Shown one piece after another: positions 9,659-19,396 of a stretch of DNA of 53,169 bases (position 1 is the first letter of the stretch; the number at the start of each line of letters is the position of its first letter). The notes under the pieces are model-generated. The model was not told the origin of the DNA, did not search any database, and saw only the letters and a list, made by a program, of their open reading frames with translations. The translations under genes were made by a program, and so were the position numbers. Location of the stretch: contig DVMR01000061.1 in NCBI GenBank assembly GCA_018714845.1, forward strand, positions 1 through 53,169. Reading direction: 5' to 3'. The stretch is from Candidatus Ventrousia excrementavium (GTDB lineage: Bacteria > Bacillota > Clostridia > Oscillospirales > Butyricicoccaceae).

Positions 9659-11155
9659 TCAGCTCTCCTTTCCATTTGGCAGAATGTCGACAGTGATGTC
9701 CGGGCGCAGCTTTTCACGAAATACAGTCTGCCAGACGACCTGATTGGCTGGTTCAAAGCGCAGAGCAGAGCAGGCGGCGTGCGCAGGAGCCTCGGCACTG
9801 CTCCCCACAAAAACAGCGGTTGGACCGTCTGCCCCGCCAATGATACCGATGGCCGCTGCACCGCTGAGCGCACCTGTATCCGGCCGGGCACGCGGCGGGT
9901 CTCCGGGCTCGCTGTCAGAAATAGAAAAGCAACTGTCCGGCAGATCGGGTTCCAGTGTATACTGCAGCAGCGTGAAGTGCGTGGGGTAATCCTGTACATT
10001 CTGGTTATGCAGAGACGCGGAAAGTGATTCCGGACAAACGCTTTGAACGGTCAGCGTGTGCTGGCTTCCTCTTATGGGATGGGTGAGCACAATGCGCTGC
10101 CCTGCGGACAGCACACCCAGCTGCGGCCCTGGAATGGCCGTCGGCTCTTGCGACAGCGTTATACGAAAAGGCTGCAGAGCAGGCCGCCGGCGTGTTGCCC
10201 ACGGCAGAGATACGCGGTGGAATACCCACGCAGAGGCGGGGTCAAGCCCATAATGCTCCAACGCCTGCCGGGCACTTTCAGAGCATTGCTCGTCAAAAAA
10301 CGGAACCCATGCGTTGCCGCTGGCATGTTCCCAGTGCAGAGCCTGCCGTCCCCACTGGACCTGTGCGGTGATGTCAAAACCAAGCGGATGCTCCGCTTCC
10401 ATCTGTATTTGCTGTGCACGAGAAAAGTCGTCGTAATCACTGTCGGCCGTGAGGCGCCATTTTTCCATAAAGGACTTGATTTTTTCGGGCGCGACCTGTG
10501 CGAAAATGTCGATGACCAGCCCTTTGCCGCACAGGTAGACAGACGGAATACAGCAGCGTTGTCCTGCCCAATCGAACCATTGCCGGACGGCGATTTCGCG
10601 TCCGGCCCGCTCTTTGTGCCGCGAATGATTGGAACCTGAAAAAAAGACCTGCCATTCAGATTGTTCCGGCGAGGCCTGATCGAAGGCAGACGGCCCGGAC
10701 CCGCTGCTGCTAAAGTCAGCCTGCACCTGCTGCAGATAGGAAAAAGGGTCATCCATGGGACAAAGGCCCAGCTGGTCCCTGATTGTATTCAAAACAGCTT
10801 GCTGTTCGGCTGTAGGCGGATATTCTTTCAGATAGGCCTCAAACTGTTCGCGTGACCAGCCATAGGCCTGTTCCAACGCATCGGCATTGCCGCAGGCGAG
10901 AATCAGACGGATAAAGTCGGCAAAGTTACGCGCCAGGGGATGCACCGTCTCGCCTTCCGGATTCATGGGACTGACGGCAAACACCATATCGCCGCAGCCA
11001 GGCACAAAGCAATAGTGAATGCCGTCTACGCCGGCCCAGCCAATGACATGTGCGCCGGCGGGCGTGCAGTCATAATCACTGACAGCGCTTCTCTTTTCAA
11101 AGCCCAGGACAGATGTGTCCAGATCCAGCGCACTGAACTGTTTATACAGGGTCAT
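9659..11155 (-). CDS. Unrecognised 498-residue protein with a C-terminal IGIIGGADGPT signature
   Basis: I do not recognise this protein as a characterised enzyme. The start at 11155 is preceded by a good ribosome site (ATGGAGG). Residues 1-135 form a compact block (AGVDGIHYCFVPGCGDMVFA, then VHPLARNFADFIRLILACG) that reads like a small cytosolic SMI1/KNR4-like (SUKH) module, a weak guess. The middle, about 165-410, is mixed alpha/beta and rich in Trp, His and Gln, with no signal peptide or membrane helices. At about 434-450 it contains IGIIGGADGPTAVFVG, nearly identical to a signature of the membrane beta subunit of sodium-pumping decarboxylases, although nothing else resembles that family. 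It is the first gene of a group with rmuC and tgt. Confidence 0.7.
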   Translation of the reverse strand: MTLYKQFSALDLDTSVLGFEKRSAVSDYDCTPAGAHVIGWAGVDGIHYCFVPGCGDMVFAVSPMNPEGETVHPLARNFADFIRLILACGNADALEQAYGWSREQFEAYLKEYPPTAEQQAVLNTIRDQLGLCPMDDPFSYLQQVQADFSSSGSGPSAFDQASPEQSEWQVFFSGSNHSRHKERAGREIAVRQWFDWAGQRCCIPSVYLCGKGLVIDIFAQVAPEKIKSFMEKWRLTADSDYDDFSRAQQIQMEAEHPLGFDITAQVQWGRQALHWEHASGNAWVPFFDEQCSESARQALEHYGLDPASAWVFHRVSLPWATRRRPALQPFRITLSQEPTAIPGPQLGVLSAGQRIVLTHPIRGSQHTLTVQSVCPESLSASLHNQNVQDYPTHFTLLQYTLEPDLPDSCFSISDSEPGDPPRARPDTGALSGAAAIGIIGGADGPTAVFVGSSAEAPAHAACSALRFEPANQVVWQTVFREKLRPDITVDILPNGKES

Positions 11156-11185
11156 GGTTAACCTCCATTTTACAAAATGTCAAGC

Positions 11186-11223
11186 AAAAGCGCGGCTTCC
11201 GTTGAGCGGAAGACCGCGCTTTT
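11186..11223 (-). terminator. Terminator after tRNA-Leu
   Basis: A long hairpin: outer arms AAAAGCGCGG (11186-11195) and CCGCGCTTTT (11214-11223), inner arms CTTCC and GGAAG. It lies four bases beyond the 3' CCA of the tRNA on the minus strand. Confidence 0.85.
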
Positions 11224-11226
11224 CAG

Positions 11227-11311
11227 TGGTGCGGATGAAGGGGCTCGAACCCACACGCCTTACGGCACGAGAACCTAAATCTCGCATGTCTACCAATTCC
11301 ATCACATCCGC
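11227..11311 (-). tRNA. tRNA-Leu (anticodon UAG)
   Basis: The reverse strand folds as a class II tRNA: acceptor GCGGATG pairs with CATCCGC, the D arm contains AATTGGTAGACA, the anticodon stem GAGA/TCTC encloses loop TTTAGGT with anticodon TAG (UAG in RNA, reading CUN leucine codons), a long variable arm (GTGCCGTAAGGCGT) follows, and the T arm contains GGTTCGAGCCC. The discriminator is A and CCA is encoded. Confidence 0.97.
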
Positions 11312-11327
11312 ATGCAAAGCTGCGGCT

Positions 11328-11356
11328 ATTATACCATACTCGGAACGGTCAGTCAA
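11328..11356 (-). promoter_or_regulatory. Promoter of tRNA-Leu
   Basis: On the minus strand, TTGACT (11356-11351) and TATAAT (11333-11328) are separated by exactly 17 bases, with a TG one base before the minus-10. Transcription would start a few bases before the tRNA 5' end. Confidence 0.85.
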
Positions 11357-11369
11357 TGGAGCCGCCCTC

Positions 11370-11398
11370 TTGCGAAGAGCCAGGAAAAGCGGTATGAT
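11370..11398 (+). promoter_or_regulatory. Promoter candidate for the DNA glycosylase gene
   Basis: TTGCGA (11370-11375) and TATGAT (11393-11398), 17-base spacer, lie 23 bases before the glycosylase ATG. It is back to back with the tRNA-Leu promoter; the two minus-35 elements are 13 bases apart. Confidence 0.55.
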
Positions 11399-11421
11399 GG
11401 TGACGGAAAGGCGGTGGTTTC

Positions 11422-12270
11422 ATGGTCGTTGTCGAGCATCCGCAATCTATGGAAATACGGGAAATCGGGGCGTTTTCACCTGAGCATACTTTTGAATGCG
11501 GGCAGTGCTTCCGCTTTACTCCGCACCCCAAAGGCGGGTATGCTGGTGTAGCGTTCGGGCGTTTTCTTCACCTGTGGTATGAAAATGACGCGCTGTTTCT
11601 GCAGACGACTCGCAATGATTTTGAACAGTACTGGCGTACATATCTCGACCTTGACCGCGATTACAATGTCATTGACCGGATACTGTGCGGTGATCCACTG
11701 TTGAAGCAGGCTGTCGACTTTGGCCGCGGTCTGCGCGTGTTGGCGCAGGAACCATGGGAAGCACTGTGCACATTTATTTTGTCGCAATGCTGTAATATTC
11801 CACGGATTCGAGCCATGACGGAAACCTTGTGCCGCTTGTTCGGGACGCCTGTGAGCAACACGGATGAACAGCAGCTGTACGCCTTTCCTGAACCACAGAC
11901 ACTGGCAGAATGCACCGAAGCAGACCTTGCGCCGGTCCGCGCAGGCTATCGCGCCCGCTATGTGCTGTCGGCGGCGCGCCGCGTGGCAGGCGGCTTTGAC
12001 CTGGATGCTTTGCGCAGTCTGACCACAGAGCAGGCGCGTAAGCAGCTGATGGAGCTGGATGGAGTAGGCCGCAAGGTAGCGGACTGCGTTCTGTTGTTCG
12101 GATTGCAAAAGTTGGACGCTTTTCCGGTCGACACCTGGATGAAAAAAGCGTCGGGACTTTGGACATCCGGCTTCCCCACCCACCTTTTTGGCGAAACTGC
12201 CGGAATTGCTCAGCAATATATCTTTTATTATGTGAGAAGTCAAAAAAGCAGTGGACAGGCGCAGAAATGA
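11422..12270 (+). CDS. 8-oxoguanine DNA glycosylase/AP lyase (Ogg1-type HhH-GPD)
   Basis: A 282-residue HhH-GPD glycosylase of the Ogg1/AlkA-like group that excises oxidised purines. The N-terminal block contains FECGQCFRF, as in bacterial and archaeal Ogg proteins. The helix-hairpin-helix MELDGVGRKVADCVLLFG is at about residues 211-228, with the lysine after GR in the position of the catalytic lysine, and FPVDTWMKK (about 234-242) supplies the conserved aspartate. CTFILSQCCNIPRI near residues 116-129 is also typical. The start at 11422 follows a purine-rich AAAGGCGG. Its gene stands alone between tRNA-Leu, divergent, and guaB, which has its own promoter. Confidence 0.92.
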   Translation: MVVVEHPQSMEIREIGAFSPEHTFECGQCFRFTPHPKGGYAGVAFGRFLHLWYENDALFLQTTRNDFEQYWRTYLDLDRDYNVIDRILCGDPLLKQAVDFGRGLRVLAQEPWEALCTFILSQCCNIPRIRAMTETLCRLFGTPVSNTDEQQLYAFPEPQTLAECTEADLAPVRAGYRARYVLSAARRVAGGFDLDALRSLTTEQARKQLMELDGVGRKVADCVLLFGLQKLDAFPVDTWMKKASGLWTSGFPTHLFGETAGIAQQYIFYYVRSQKSSGQAQK

Positions 12271-12300
12271 TTGCGTTTTATCCCGGTTTAATGATATAAT
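12271..12300 (+). promoter_or_regulatory. Promoter of guaB
   Basis: TTGCGT (12271-12276) and a perfect TATAAT (12295-12300), 18-base spacer, immediately after the glycosylase stop codon. The guaB ATG lies 50 bases downstream, behind the ribosome site GGAGGG. Confidence 0.78.
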
Positions 12301-12302
12301 AG

Positions 12303-13829
<1,527 letters not shown>

Positions 13830-13832
13830 GCC

Positions 13833-14486
13833 GTGCGTCAGTATCGCTGTGTTTTATTTGATTTGGACGGAACCCTGTCGGACCCCAAAGAAGGGATCTT
13901 CCGCTGCTTCCGTCTGGGCCTGCAGAGTGTCGGGATGGACGAGCCTGATGATGAGCGCCTGCGTGCCGTCATCGGCCCCCCGCTGTATCAATCCTATACG
14001 CAAATGTACGGGCTGAGCCATGAACAGGCTGAAGCGGCTATTGCTGCTTACCGTGCAGATTATGCAGTATTGGGCTACCGGCAAAACCGCCTTTATGACG
14101 GCGTGCTCCCCATGCTCAAAGCACTGCGCGAGGCGGACTTTTTCATTGCTCTGGCAACATCCAAGCCCGAGGGGCCGACCATGGACATTCTGCGGCATTT
14201 TGGCATTGAACTGTTTTTTGACTTTGTCGCCGCCGCGTCAATGGATCACAGCCGAAGCGAAAAGGACAAGGTTATTGCCTACGCGTTGGAACATGCGCCT
14301 GGCATTCCCCGTGAGCAGATACTGATGGTGGGTGACCGTCGGTATGACCTTTTGGGTGCGCAGGCGCATGGGCTGGACGGCGCCGGCGTGTTGTACGGTT
14401 ATGGCTCGCGTGAAGAGCTGGAAAGCTGTCCGCATGTTTTTCTGGCTCAGACGCCGCAGGAGTTGACCTCTTTTTTACTAGACTGA
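13833..14486 (+). CDS. HAD family hydrolase, phosphoglycolate phosphatase-like
   Basis: A 217-residue HAD phosphatase with a GTG start three bases after the guaB stop. Motif I is FDLDGTLSDPKEGI near residues 8-21; motif II lies in FIALATSKPEGPT; motifs III and IV are in KDKVIAYAL and MVGDRRYDLLGAQAHGL. A helical cap domain (about 20-90) places it with Gph/YsaA-like enzymes. The substrate cannot be told from sequence; a nucleotide or sugar phosphate is plausible because it follows guaB. Confidence 0.88.
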   Translation: MRQYRCVLFDLDGTLSDPKEGIFRCFRLGLQSVGMDEPDDERLRAVIGPPLYQSYTQMYGLSHEQAEAAIAAYRADYAVLGYRQNRLYDGVLPMLKALREADFFIALATSKPEGPTMDILRHFGIELFFDFVAAASMDHSRSEKDKVIAYALEHAPGIPREQILMVGDRRYDLLGAQAHGLDGAGVLYGYGSREELESCPHVFLAQTPQELTSFLLD

Positions 14487-14500
14487 AAGGAGTAACTGGC

Positions 14501-15253
14501 GTGGATTTTTCTGCAAATGAACTGCGGGAGTTTGTCCGGTCGTCTGACTGGGATAACGCCCCGCAAAGCGACCAGGACAAAGAGCTGCCCGCACCGCCGA
14601 TTTTTCCGTCCTGTCCTGCGGGGGCCAAATTGATTCCCCTGCCCTCACCCGATTTATGCAGGACTTTGAACAAGGGCTTTCTCGCCGATGTCCGCGACCG
14701 TAAAAGCAATCGTGCGTATCGGGCACAGCCTATGACGCTGGACGAGCTTTCCTTTTTGTTGTACTGCACGCAGGGGTACAAATGTATGCGTCCGCAATCG
14801 ACGGTCGCAGCGCTGCGCACAGTGCCGTCAGCTGGTGCGCGTCACCCGATTGACACATATCTGGCGGTGCTCATGGTCGAGGGGCTTGAGCCCGGCCTGT
14901 ATCGCTACCAGCCGCTCGAGCACCAGCTGTGGATGATCCGGCCGGCCACCCCTGCTCTGGCCGAGGAAGTTGTCGGAGCCTGTCACAATCAGCTGTTTGC
15001 GGGTAAAAGTGCGGTCACGTTTTTCTGGGCAGCTGACATGTATCGCTGCGAATGGCGCTACACCACACATGCCCATAAGCTTGTTCTGCTTGACGCAGGG
15101 CATGTCTGCCAAAATCTCTATCTGGCTTGTGAAGAGATTGGCTGCGGCTGCTGTGCCATTGCAGCTTATGACCAGCAAAAGTCCGATCAGCTCTTTGAGC
15201 TCAATGGCGATAATAATTTTGTGGTTTACGTTGCCCCTGTAGGGAAAGTTTAA
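14501..15253 (+). CDS. SagB/ThcOx family nitroreductase-like dehydrogenase
   Basis: A 250-residue flavin oxidoreductase of the SagB/ThcOx branch of the nitroreductase fold, starting at GTG behind an AAAGGAG site. Recognisable blocks are DRKSNRAYRAQPMTLDELSF (about 65-84), VPSAGARHPIDTYLAVLMVE with the FMN-site PSAGARHP, LEPGLYRYQPLEHQLW, and YTTHAHKLVLLDAGHVCQNL followed by IGCGCCAIAAYD. SagB enzymes oxidise azolines in ribosomal peptide clusters, but no YcaO cyclodehydratase or precursor peptide is nearby, and many standalone members have unknown substrates. It is last in the guaB unit, before a strong terminator. Confidence 0.86.
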   Translation: MDFSANELREFVRSSDWDNAPQSDQDKELPAPPIFPSCPAGAKLIPLPSPDLCRTLNKGFLADVRDRKSNRAYRAQPMTLDELSFLLYCTQGYKCMRPQSTVAALRTVPSAGARHPIDTYLAVLMVEGLEPGLYRYQPLEHQLWMIRPATPALAEEVVGACHNQLFAGKSAVTFFWAADMYRCEWRYTTHAHKLVLLDAGHVCQNLYLACEEIGCGCCAIAAYDQQKSDQLFELNGDNNFVVYVAPVGKV

Positions 15254-15260
15254 ATCAAAA

Positions 15261-15294
15261 GCCGCCGGCTTCTGCCGGCGGCTTGTTGTTTTTG
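15261..15294 (+). terminator. Terminator of the guaB unit
   Basis: Arms GCCGCCGGC (15261-15269) and GCCGGCGGC (15274-15282) are followed on the plus strand by the T-rich tail TTGTTGTTTTTG, eight bases after the SagB-like stop codon. Confidence 0.88.
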
Positions 15295-15300
15295 AGCATC

Positions 15301-15333
15301 AAAAAGTCCGGCTCATCAAGAGCCGGACTTTTG
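15301..15333 (-). terminator. Terminator of the ileS operon
   Basis: Arms AAAAGTCCGGCT (15302-15313) and AGCCGGACTTTT (15321-15332) form a hairpin just downstream of the ileS stop on the minus strand, with Ts on that strand. It faces the guaB-unit terminator. Confidence 0.85.
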
Positions 15334-15344
15334 ATATGGCGATT

Positions 15345-18149
15345 TTATCTTGTGTTCATAGCGCGCACAACGTCCGCACAGCGCTTGCACAGCGCAGGAT
15401 GCTCGGCATCCTGACCGACTGTGTCGGAATAGGTCCAGCAGCGCTCGCATTTTTCGCCGTGGGCGCGTTCGACCTTGACAGACACACCCTCGATGCCTTC
15501 GCAGGGAGCGCCCTCACCCTCACCAGCCACGACATGCAGATGCGAAACAATGCACAGCTCGGCCAGCAGTTTTTCAAGAGGCTTAAACTCGGCACAGGCT
15601 GCCTCGCTGCACAGCAGCGTCACCGACGCTTCAAGCGGCTTACCAATCAGTTTATTGGCGCGCGCGGTCTCAAGCGCAGCATTGACACCACTGCGCAGCG
15701 TGACCAGACGCTCCCAGCGGACCATCTCCTCAACGCTGAGGGCATAGCTTTCATATGCTGTAGGCATTTGGTTAAAGACCACATTTTCAACGTCATCTTT
15801 CGAGGTATGCGGCATGGCGTGCCACACTTCATCAGAGGTAAAGGCCAGAATCGGCGCCAGCATACGCACCATGGCATCCAGAATCAGGTACATCGCTGTC
15901 TGTGCACTGCGGCGCAGCAAACCATTGGTTTCTTCGCAATACAGTCGATCTTTGATGACATCCAGATAGAAATTGGACATGTCAACAACGCAGAAATTAT
16001 AGACAGCATGGTACACGATGTGGTACTCAAAATCCTCATACCCCTGCATGACCTTTTCAATCAGCTGGTTCAGACGAGTAATAGCCCAGCGGTCCAGGGG
16101 CTGCATGTCCTCAGGTGCGACCAGGTGGTTGGGATCAAAGCCTGAAAGGTTACCAAGCATATACCGGCAGGTATTGCGAATCTTGAGATAGGCCTGCGAC
16201 AGTTGCTTGAAGATTGCGTCTGAAACACGGACATCGACACGATAATCACTGGATGCAACCCACAGGCGCAGAAGGTCGGCGCCAAACTGCTGAATAATGG
16301 TCTCAGGCGCGATGGTGTTGCCCAGAGATTTGTGCATGGCCTTTCCCTCGCCGTCAACGACCCAGCCATGTGTCAGAACGGTTTTGTAGGGAGCGCCTTT
16401 GCCCTTGGCGCCGACAGCTGTCAAAAGCGAAGACTGGAACCAGCCGCGATACTGGTCAGCGCCCTCGAGATAAAGGTCAGCCGGCCACTCTTCGGGGTGG
16501 TCTTTTTCAAGCGATGCAATGTGTGTGGAGCCGGAGTCAAACCAGCCGTCCAGCGTATCCTGCTCTTTGGTAAAATGTGTGCCGCCGCAGTGCGGGCAGA
16601 CAAAGCCCTTGGGAAGGATATCAGCAGCCTCTTTTTCATACCAGGCGTTTGAACCTTCAGCGGCAAACAGCTGGCTGACACACTCGATGGTCTCATCCGT
16701 GCAGATGGGCTTGCCGCATTCCTCGCAGTAAAAGACCGGAATGGGCAGACCCCAGTGGCGCTGACGCGAAATGCACCAGTCGGCACGCTCGCGAATCATA
16801 TTGATAATGCGTTCTTCGCCCCAGGCTGGCAGCCAGGTCACTTCACGGCAGGCCTTGACGGCATCGTCCTTGAAAGCGTCGACTGAGCAGAACCACTGCG
16901 GCGTGGCGCGGAAAACAATGGGGTGCTTGCAACGCCAGCAGTGTGGGTAGGTGTGCGTAATGCTCTCTTTGGCAAACAGGGCGCCGGATTCCTGCAAATC
17001 AGCCAGAATAGCGACATTGGACTCATCGGTCGTCATGCCGGCGTACTTGCCGGCGTCCTCTGTCTGTCGGCCCCGGTCATCGACGGGGACGAGAATGGGC
17101 AGATTATAAGCGCGGCCGGTCATATAGTCCTCAACGCCAAAGCCGGGAGCCGTATGCACGCAGCCGGTACCGCTGTCCATGGTGACGTACTCGGCCATAA
17201 CGACCAGACTGTCACGGTCAAGGAAAGGATGCTGAGCGGTCAGATATTCCAGATCTTTACCGTCAAAGCGGGAGATGATTTCATAATTCTTGACCTCGCC
17301 CATCTGCATGACCTTTTCAAGCAAGGCCTCTGCCACGATGTAGCATTCGCCGTTGTCGGCCTTGGCCACCACATAGCTTTCACGCGGATGCAGGGCAATG
17401 GCCAGGTTACCCGGCAGGGTCCATGTCGTCGTGGTCCAGATAACAAAGTAAGTGTTGTTTAAGTCACACAGAGGGGATAGTTTGCCTTTATCGTCCTTGA
17501 CGCGGAACTTGACATAAATGGACTCGCAAGGGTCCTCCTGATACTCGATCTCAGCTTCAGCGAGCGCCGTCTCATCATGCGCGCACCAGTAAACCGGTTT
17601 GAGACCTTTATAAATATAGCCTTTTTTGTACATGGCGCCAAAGACGCGGACCTCTTCTGCTTCAAACTTGGGGTCCATGGTCAGGTATGGATGCTCCCAG
17701 TCGCCCAAAACACCCAGGCGCTTGAATTGCTCGCGCTGGATATTCACAAAGTCCATGGCAAAATCGCGGCATGCGCTGCGGAATTCAGAGATGCTCATTT
17801 TTTTGCGGTCGAGCTTGTTCTTTTTGATGATGGCGCTTTCAATGGGCATACCATGATTGTCCCAGCCAGGGACATAGGGGGCATAGTGGCCGGACATGGA
17901 TTTATAGCGGTTGACAAAATCCTTGAGGACCTTGTTCATCGCAGTGCCCATATGAATATTGCCGTTGGAAAACGGCGGACCGTCATGCAGCACATACCGG
18001 GGCTTACCGGCGTTTTTTTCCATGAGCTTTTGGTAAACTTGCTCACTTTCCCAGTCCTTGAGCATTCCGGGCTCGCGCTGCGGTAGCCCGGCACGCATGG
18101 GAAAGTCAGTTTTAGGAAGATTGATTGTTTCGTTATAATCCTGCGGCAT
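15345..18149 (-). CDS. ileS: Isoleucyl-tRNA synthetase
   Basis: A 934-residue class I synthetase that charges tRNA-Ile and edits valine. The HIGH-type motif is HMGT within PFSNGNIHMGTAMNK (near residue 66). The KMSKS-type motif is the variant MHKS in GEGKAMHKSLGNT (near residue 600). The connective editing domain contains WTTTTWTLPGNLAIALHP, and the C terminus has a zinc site with CERCW and CKRCADVV. The start follows an AAGGAG site and lies eight bases after divIVA, the classic sepF-yggT-divIVA-ileS order. There is no T-box leader directly before it. Confidence 0.98.
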   Translation of the reverse strand: MPQDYNETINLPKTDFPMRAGLPQREPGMLKDWESEQVYQKLMEKNAGKPRYVLHDGPPFSNGNIHMGTAMNKVLKDFVNRYKSMSGHYAPYVPGWDNHGMPIESAIIKKNKLDRKKMSISEFRSACRDFAMDFVNIQREQFKRLGVLGDWEHPYLTMDPKFEAEEVRVFGAMYKKGYIYKGLKPVYWCAHDETALAEAEIEYQEDPCESIYVKFRVKDDKGKLSPLCDLNNTYFVIWTTTTWTLPGNLAIALHPRESYVVAKADNGECYIVAEALLEKVMQMGEVKNYEIISRFDGKDLEYLTAQHPFLDRDSLVVMAEYVTMDSGTGCVHTAPGFGVEDYMTGRAYNLPILVPVDDRGRQTEDAGKYAGMTTDESNVAILADLQESGALFAKESITHTYPHCWRCKHPIVFRATPQWFCSVDAFKDDAVKACREVTWLPAWGEERIINMIRERADWCISRQRHWGLPIPVFYCEECGKPICTDETIECVSQLFAAEGSNAWYEKEAADILPKGFVCPHCGGTHFTKEQDTLDGWFDSGSTHIASLEKDHPEEWPADLYLEGADQYRGWFQSSLLTAVGAKGKGAPYKTVLTHGWVVDGEGKAMHKSLGNTIAPETIIQQFGADLLRLWVASSDYRVDVRVSDAIFKQLSQAYLKIRNTCRYMLGNLSGFDPNHLVAPEDMQPLDRWAITRLNQLIEKVMQGYEDFEYHIVYHAVYNFCVVDMSNFYLDVIKDRLYCEETNGLLRRSAQTAMYLILDAMVRMLAPILAFTSDEVWHAMPHTSKDDVENVVFNQMPTAYESYALSVEEMVRWERLVTLRSGVNAALETARANKLIGKPLEASVTLLCSEAACAEFKPLEKLLAELCIVSHLHVVAGEGEGAPCEGIEGVSVKVERAHGEKCERCWTYSDTVGQDAEHPALCKRCADVVRAMNTR

Positions 18150-18157
18150 AAATATTT

Positions 18158-19036
18158 TTACTCCTTGTCCGTATCTTGATGGTAGTTGGGGCCAAACTCC
18201 AGATTATTCAAATTGAAATCCATACGAGGTTTGGGAGTAAAAATACTGTCGCCAAAGATCTTGGCCGTATCACTCTCCTCTTCCCTGCTTTTTTTACCGC
18301 GCCTCTTGTGCGGCTCGTCGGCGCTTTCGTCGCCAATATCAAACGAATAATACTGTGTCTCCATGTCGTCATGCCGTACCACATGTTCAGGCTCACGCGG
18401 CGTCGGTGAGCCGTCCGGCGGAGTCATGGACGGTTCAGCTGGTTGCGGCTGGACATACCGTGCGGTAGCAGGCTCCTGTGCAGCGGCAACCTTTTGCTCA
18501 GCCGCACGATGGATGCTGTCAGCATATGCTGCTGTGTCGACTGCAGGACGCTCCTGTACAGGGGGCTGCGGGGTCAGCTTTTCAGCCGGAGCCTCAATCA
18601 GCTGTTCAATGACCTCAATGTTTTTGCTGAGCATGGCGCTGATTCGGCGGGCATAATCGCTGCAGGCTTCTTTGGCTGCGGCCAAGCGCTTTTCTTCCAG
18701 CTCGACCTGACCACGCAGATCACCGATTTGCGACTGCGCCGTGGCATTGGCATTTTTCAAAATAGCGTCTGCTTCGCTCTGTGCTTTGGCGACGATTTCG
18801 CGTGCTGAAACCTGTGCTGTATACAACGCCTTTCGCATCTGCTCATCTACAGCACGGTATTCCTCAATTTTATCGACCAGAACACGCATTTTGCCCTTTA
18901 AAGTTGCGTTTTCCTTGTACAGCGCCGTATAATCAGCCAATACCAGATCCAGAAAATCGTCGATCTGTGTCATATCATAGCCGCCAAAGCGGGCTTTTTC
19001 AAACTTTTTGTCTTGAATTTCCTGTGGAGTAAGCAC
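18158..19036 (-). CDS. divIVA: DivIVA domain-containing cell division protein
   Basis: A 292-residue DivIVA-like protein. DivIVA binds negatively curved membrane at poles and septa and recruits division or sporulation factors. The N-terminal lipid-binding domain reads LTPQEIQDKKFEKARFGGYD; coiled coil spans about residues 25-150; the rest is a low-complexity Pro/Glu/Arg-rich tail with the basic stretch KRRGKKSREE. A start at 19084 is possible, but the GTG at 19036 has GGGGGAG five bases upstream and gives the standard N terminus. It follows yggT, sepF and yggS. Confidence 0.93.
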   Translation of the reverse strand: MLTPQEIQDKKFEKARFGGYDMTQIDDFLDLVLADYTALYKENATLKGKMRVLVDKIEEYRAVDEQMRKALYTAQVSAREIVAKAQSEADAILKNANATAQSQIGDLRGQVELEEKRLAAAKEACSDYARRISAMLSKNIEVIEQLIEAPAEKLTPQPPVQERPAVDTAAYADSIHRAAEQKVAAAQEPATARYVQPQPAEPSMTPPDGSPTPREPEHVVRHDDMETQYYSFDIGDESADEPHKRRGKKSREEESDTAKIFGDSIFTPKPRMDFNLNNLEFGPNYHQDTDKE

Positions 19037-19096
19037 ACGTTCTCCCCCTTGTCTATCTGATTGATAAGCGGAAAGGCCGGACAAGCCGGCCTGGCG

Positions 19097-19372
19097 CTAG
19101 TAAAAATACAAAAACCGTTGTACGAGCAGCAGTACGAAATACGCCACTAAAAACGAAATATCGACGGGAAAAGTCCGCATCGCCGGGATGCGGCTGAGCA
19201 GGCTGCGAAAGGGCGCGACCAGCGGTTCGGTCAGCTGATACAGGACTTGCGCAAGTTTCCCACCCTGCATTTGCGGAATCCATGAGAGCAGGGCACGAAA
19301 AAAGAGCATCCATTGCAGCACAGTCAAAACAGTGATGGCAAATTGCCGGATAAGTTGGGTCAAGCCTGTCAC
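19097..19372 (-). CDS. YggT family membrane protein
   Basis: A 91-residue protein with two hydrophobic segments (about 10-30 and 70-90) flanking a short loop containing LLSWIPQM and the family-typical EPLVAPFRSLL. YggT proteins are conserved in the sepF-divIVA neighbourhood and are suspected to act in envelope or division functions. The GTG at 19372 is very close to its purine-rich site, so a TTG three codons later could also be the start. Confidence 0.9.
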   Translation of the reverse strand: MTGLTQLIRQFAITVLTVLQWMLFFRALLSWIPQMQGGKLAQVLYQLTEPLVAPFRSLLSRIPAMRTFPVDISFLVAYFVLLLVQRFLYFY

Positions 19373-19396
19373 AGCCTCTCTTTCAATATGAGCTTC

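Noticed and set aside
9803..9852. GGADGPT motif as proof of a sodium-pumping decarboxylase beta subunit
   Set aside because: The host protein lacks membrane helices and every other feature of that subunit, and no alpha or biotin carrier subunit is nearby.
11178..11183. TTGACA on the minus strand before the 498-residue protein gene as its minus-35
   Set aside because: No acceptable minus-10 follows at 16-18 bases, and the expected position falls on the ribosome site and start codon.
15336..16145. A long plus-strand open frame of about 269 codons opposite ileS
   Set aside because: It mirrors the 3' end of ileS, has no ribosome site or recognisable domain, and ileS explains the codon bias.
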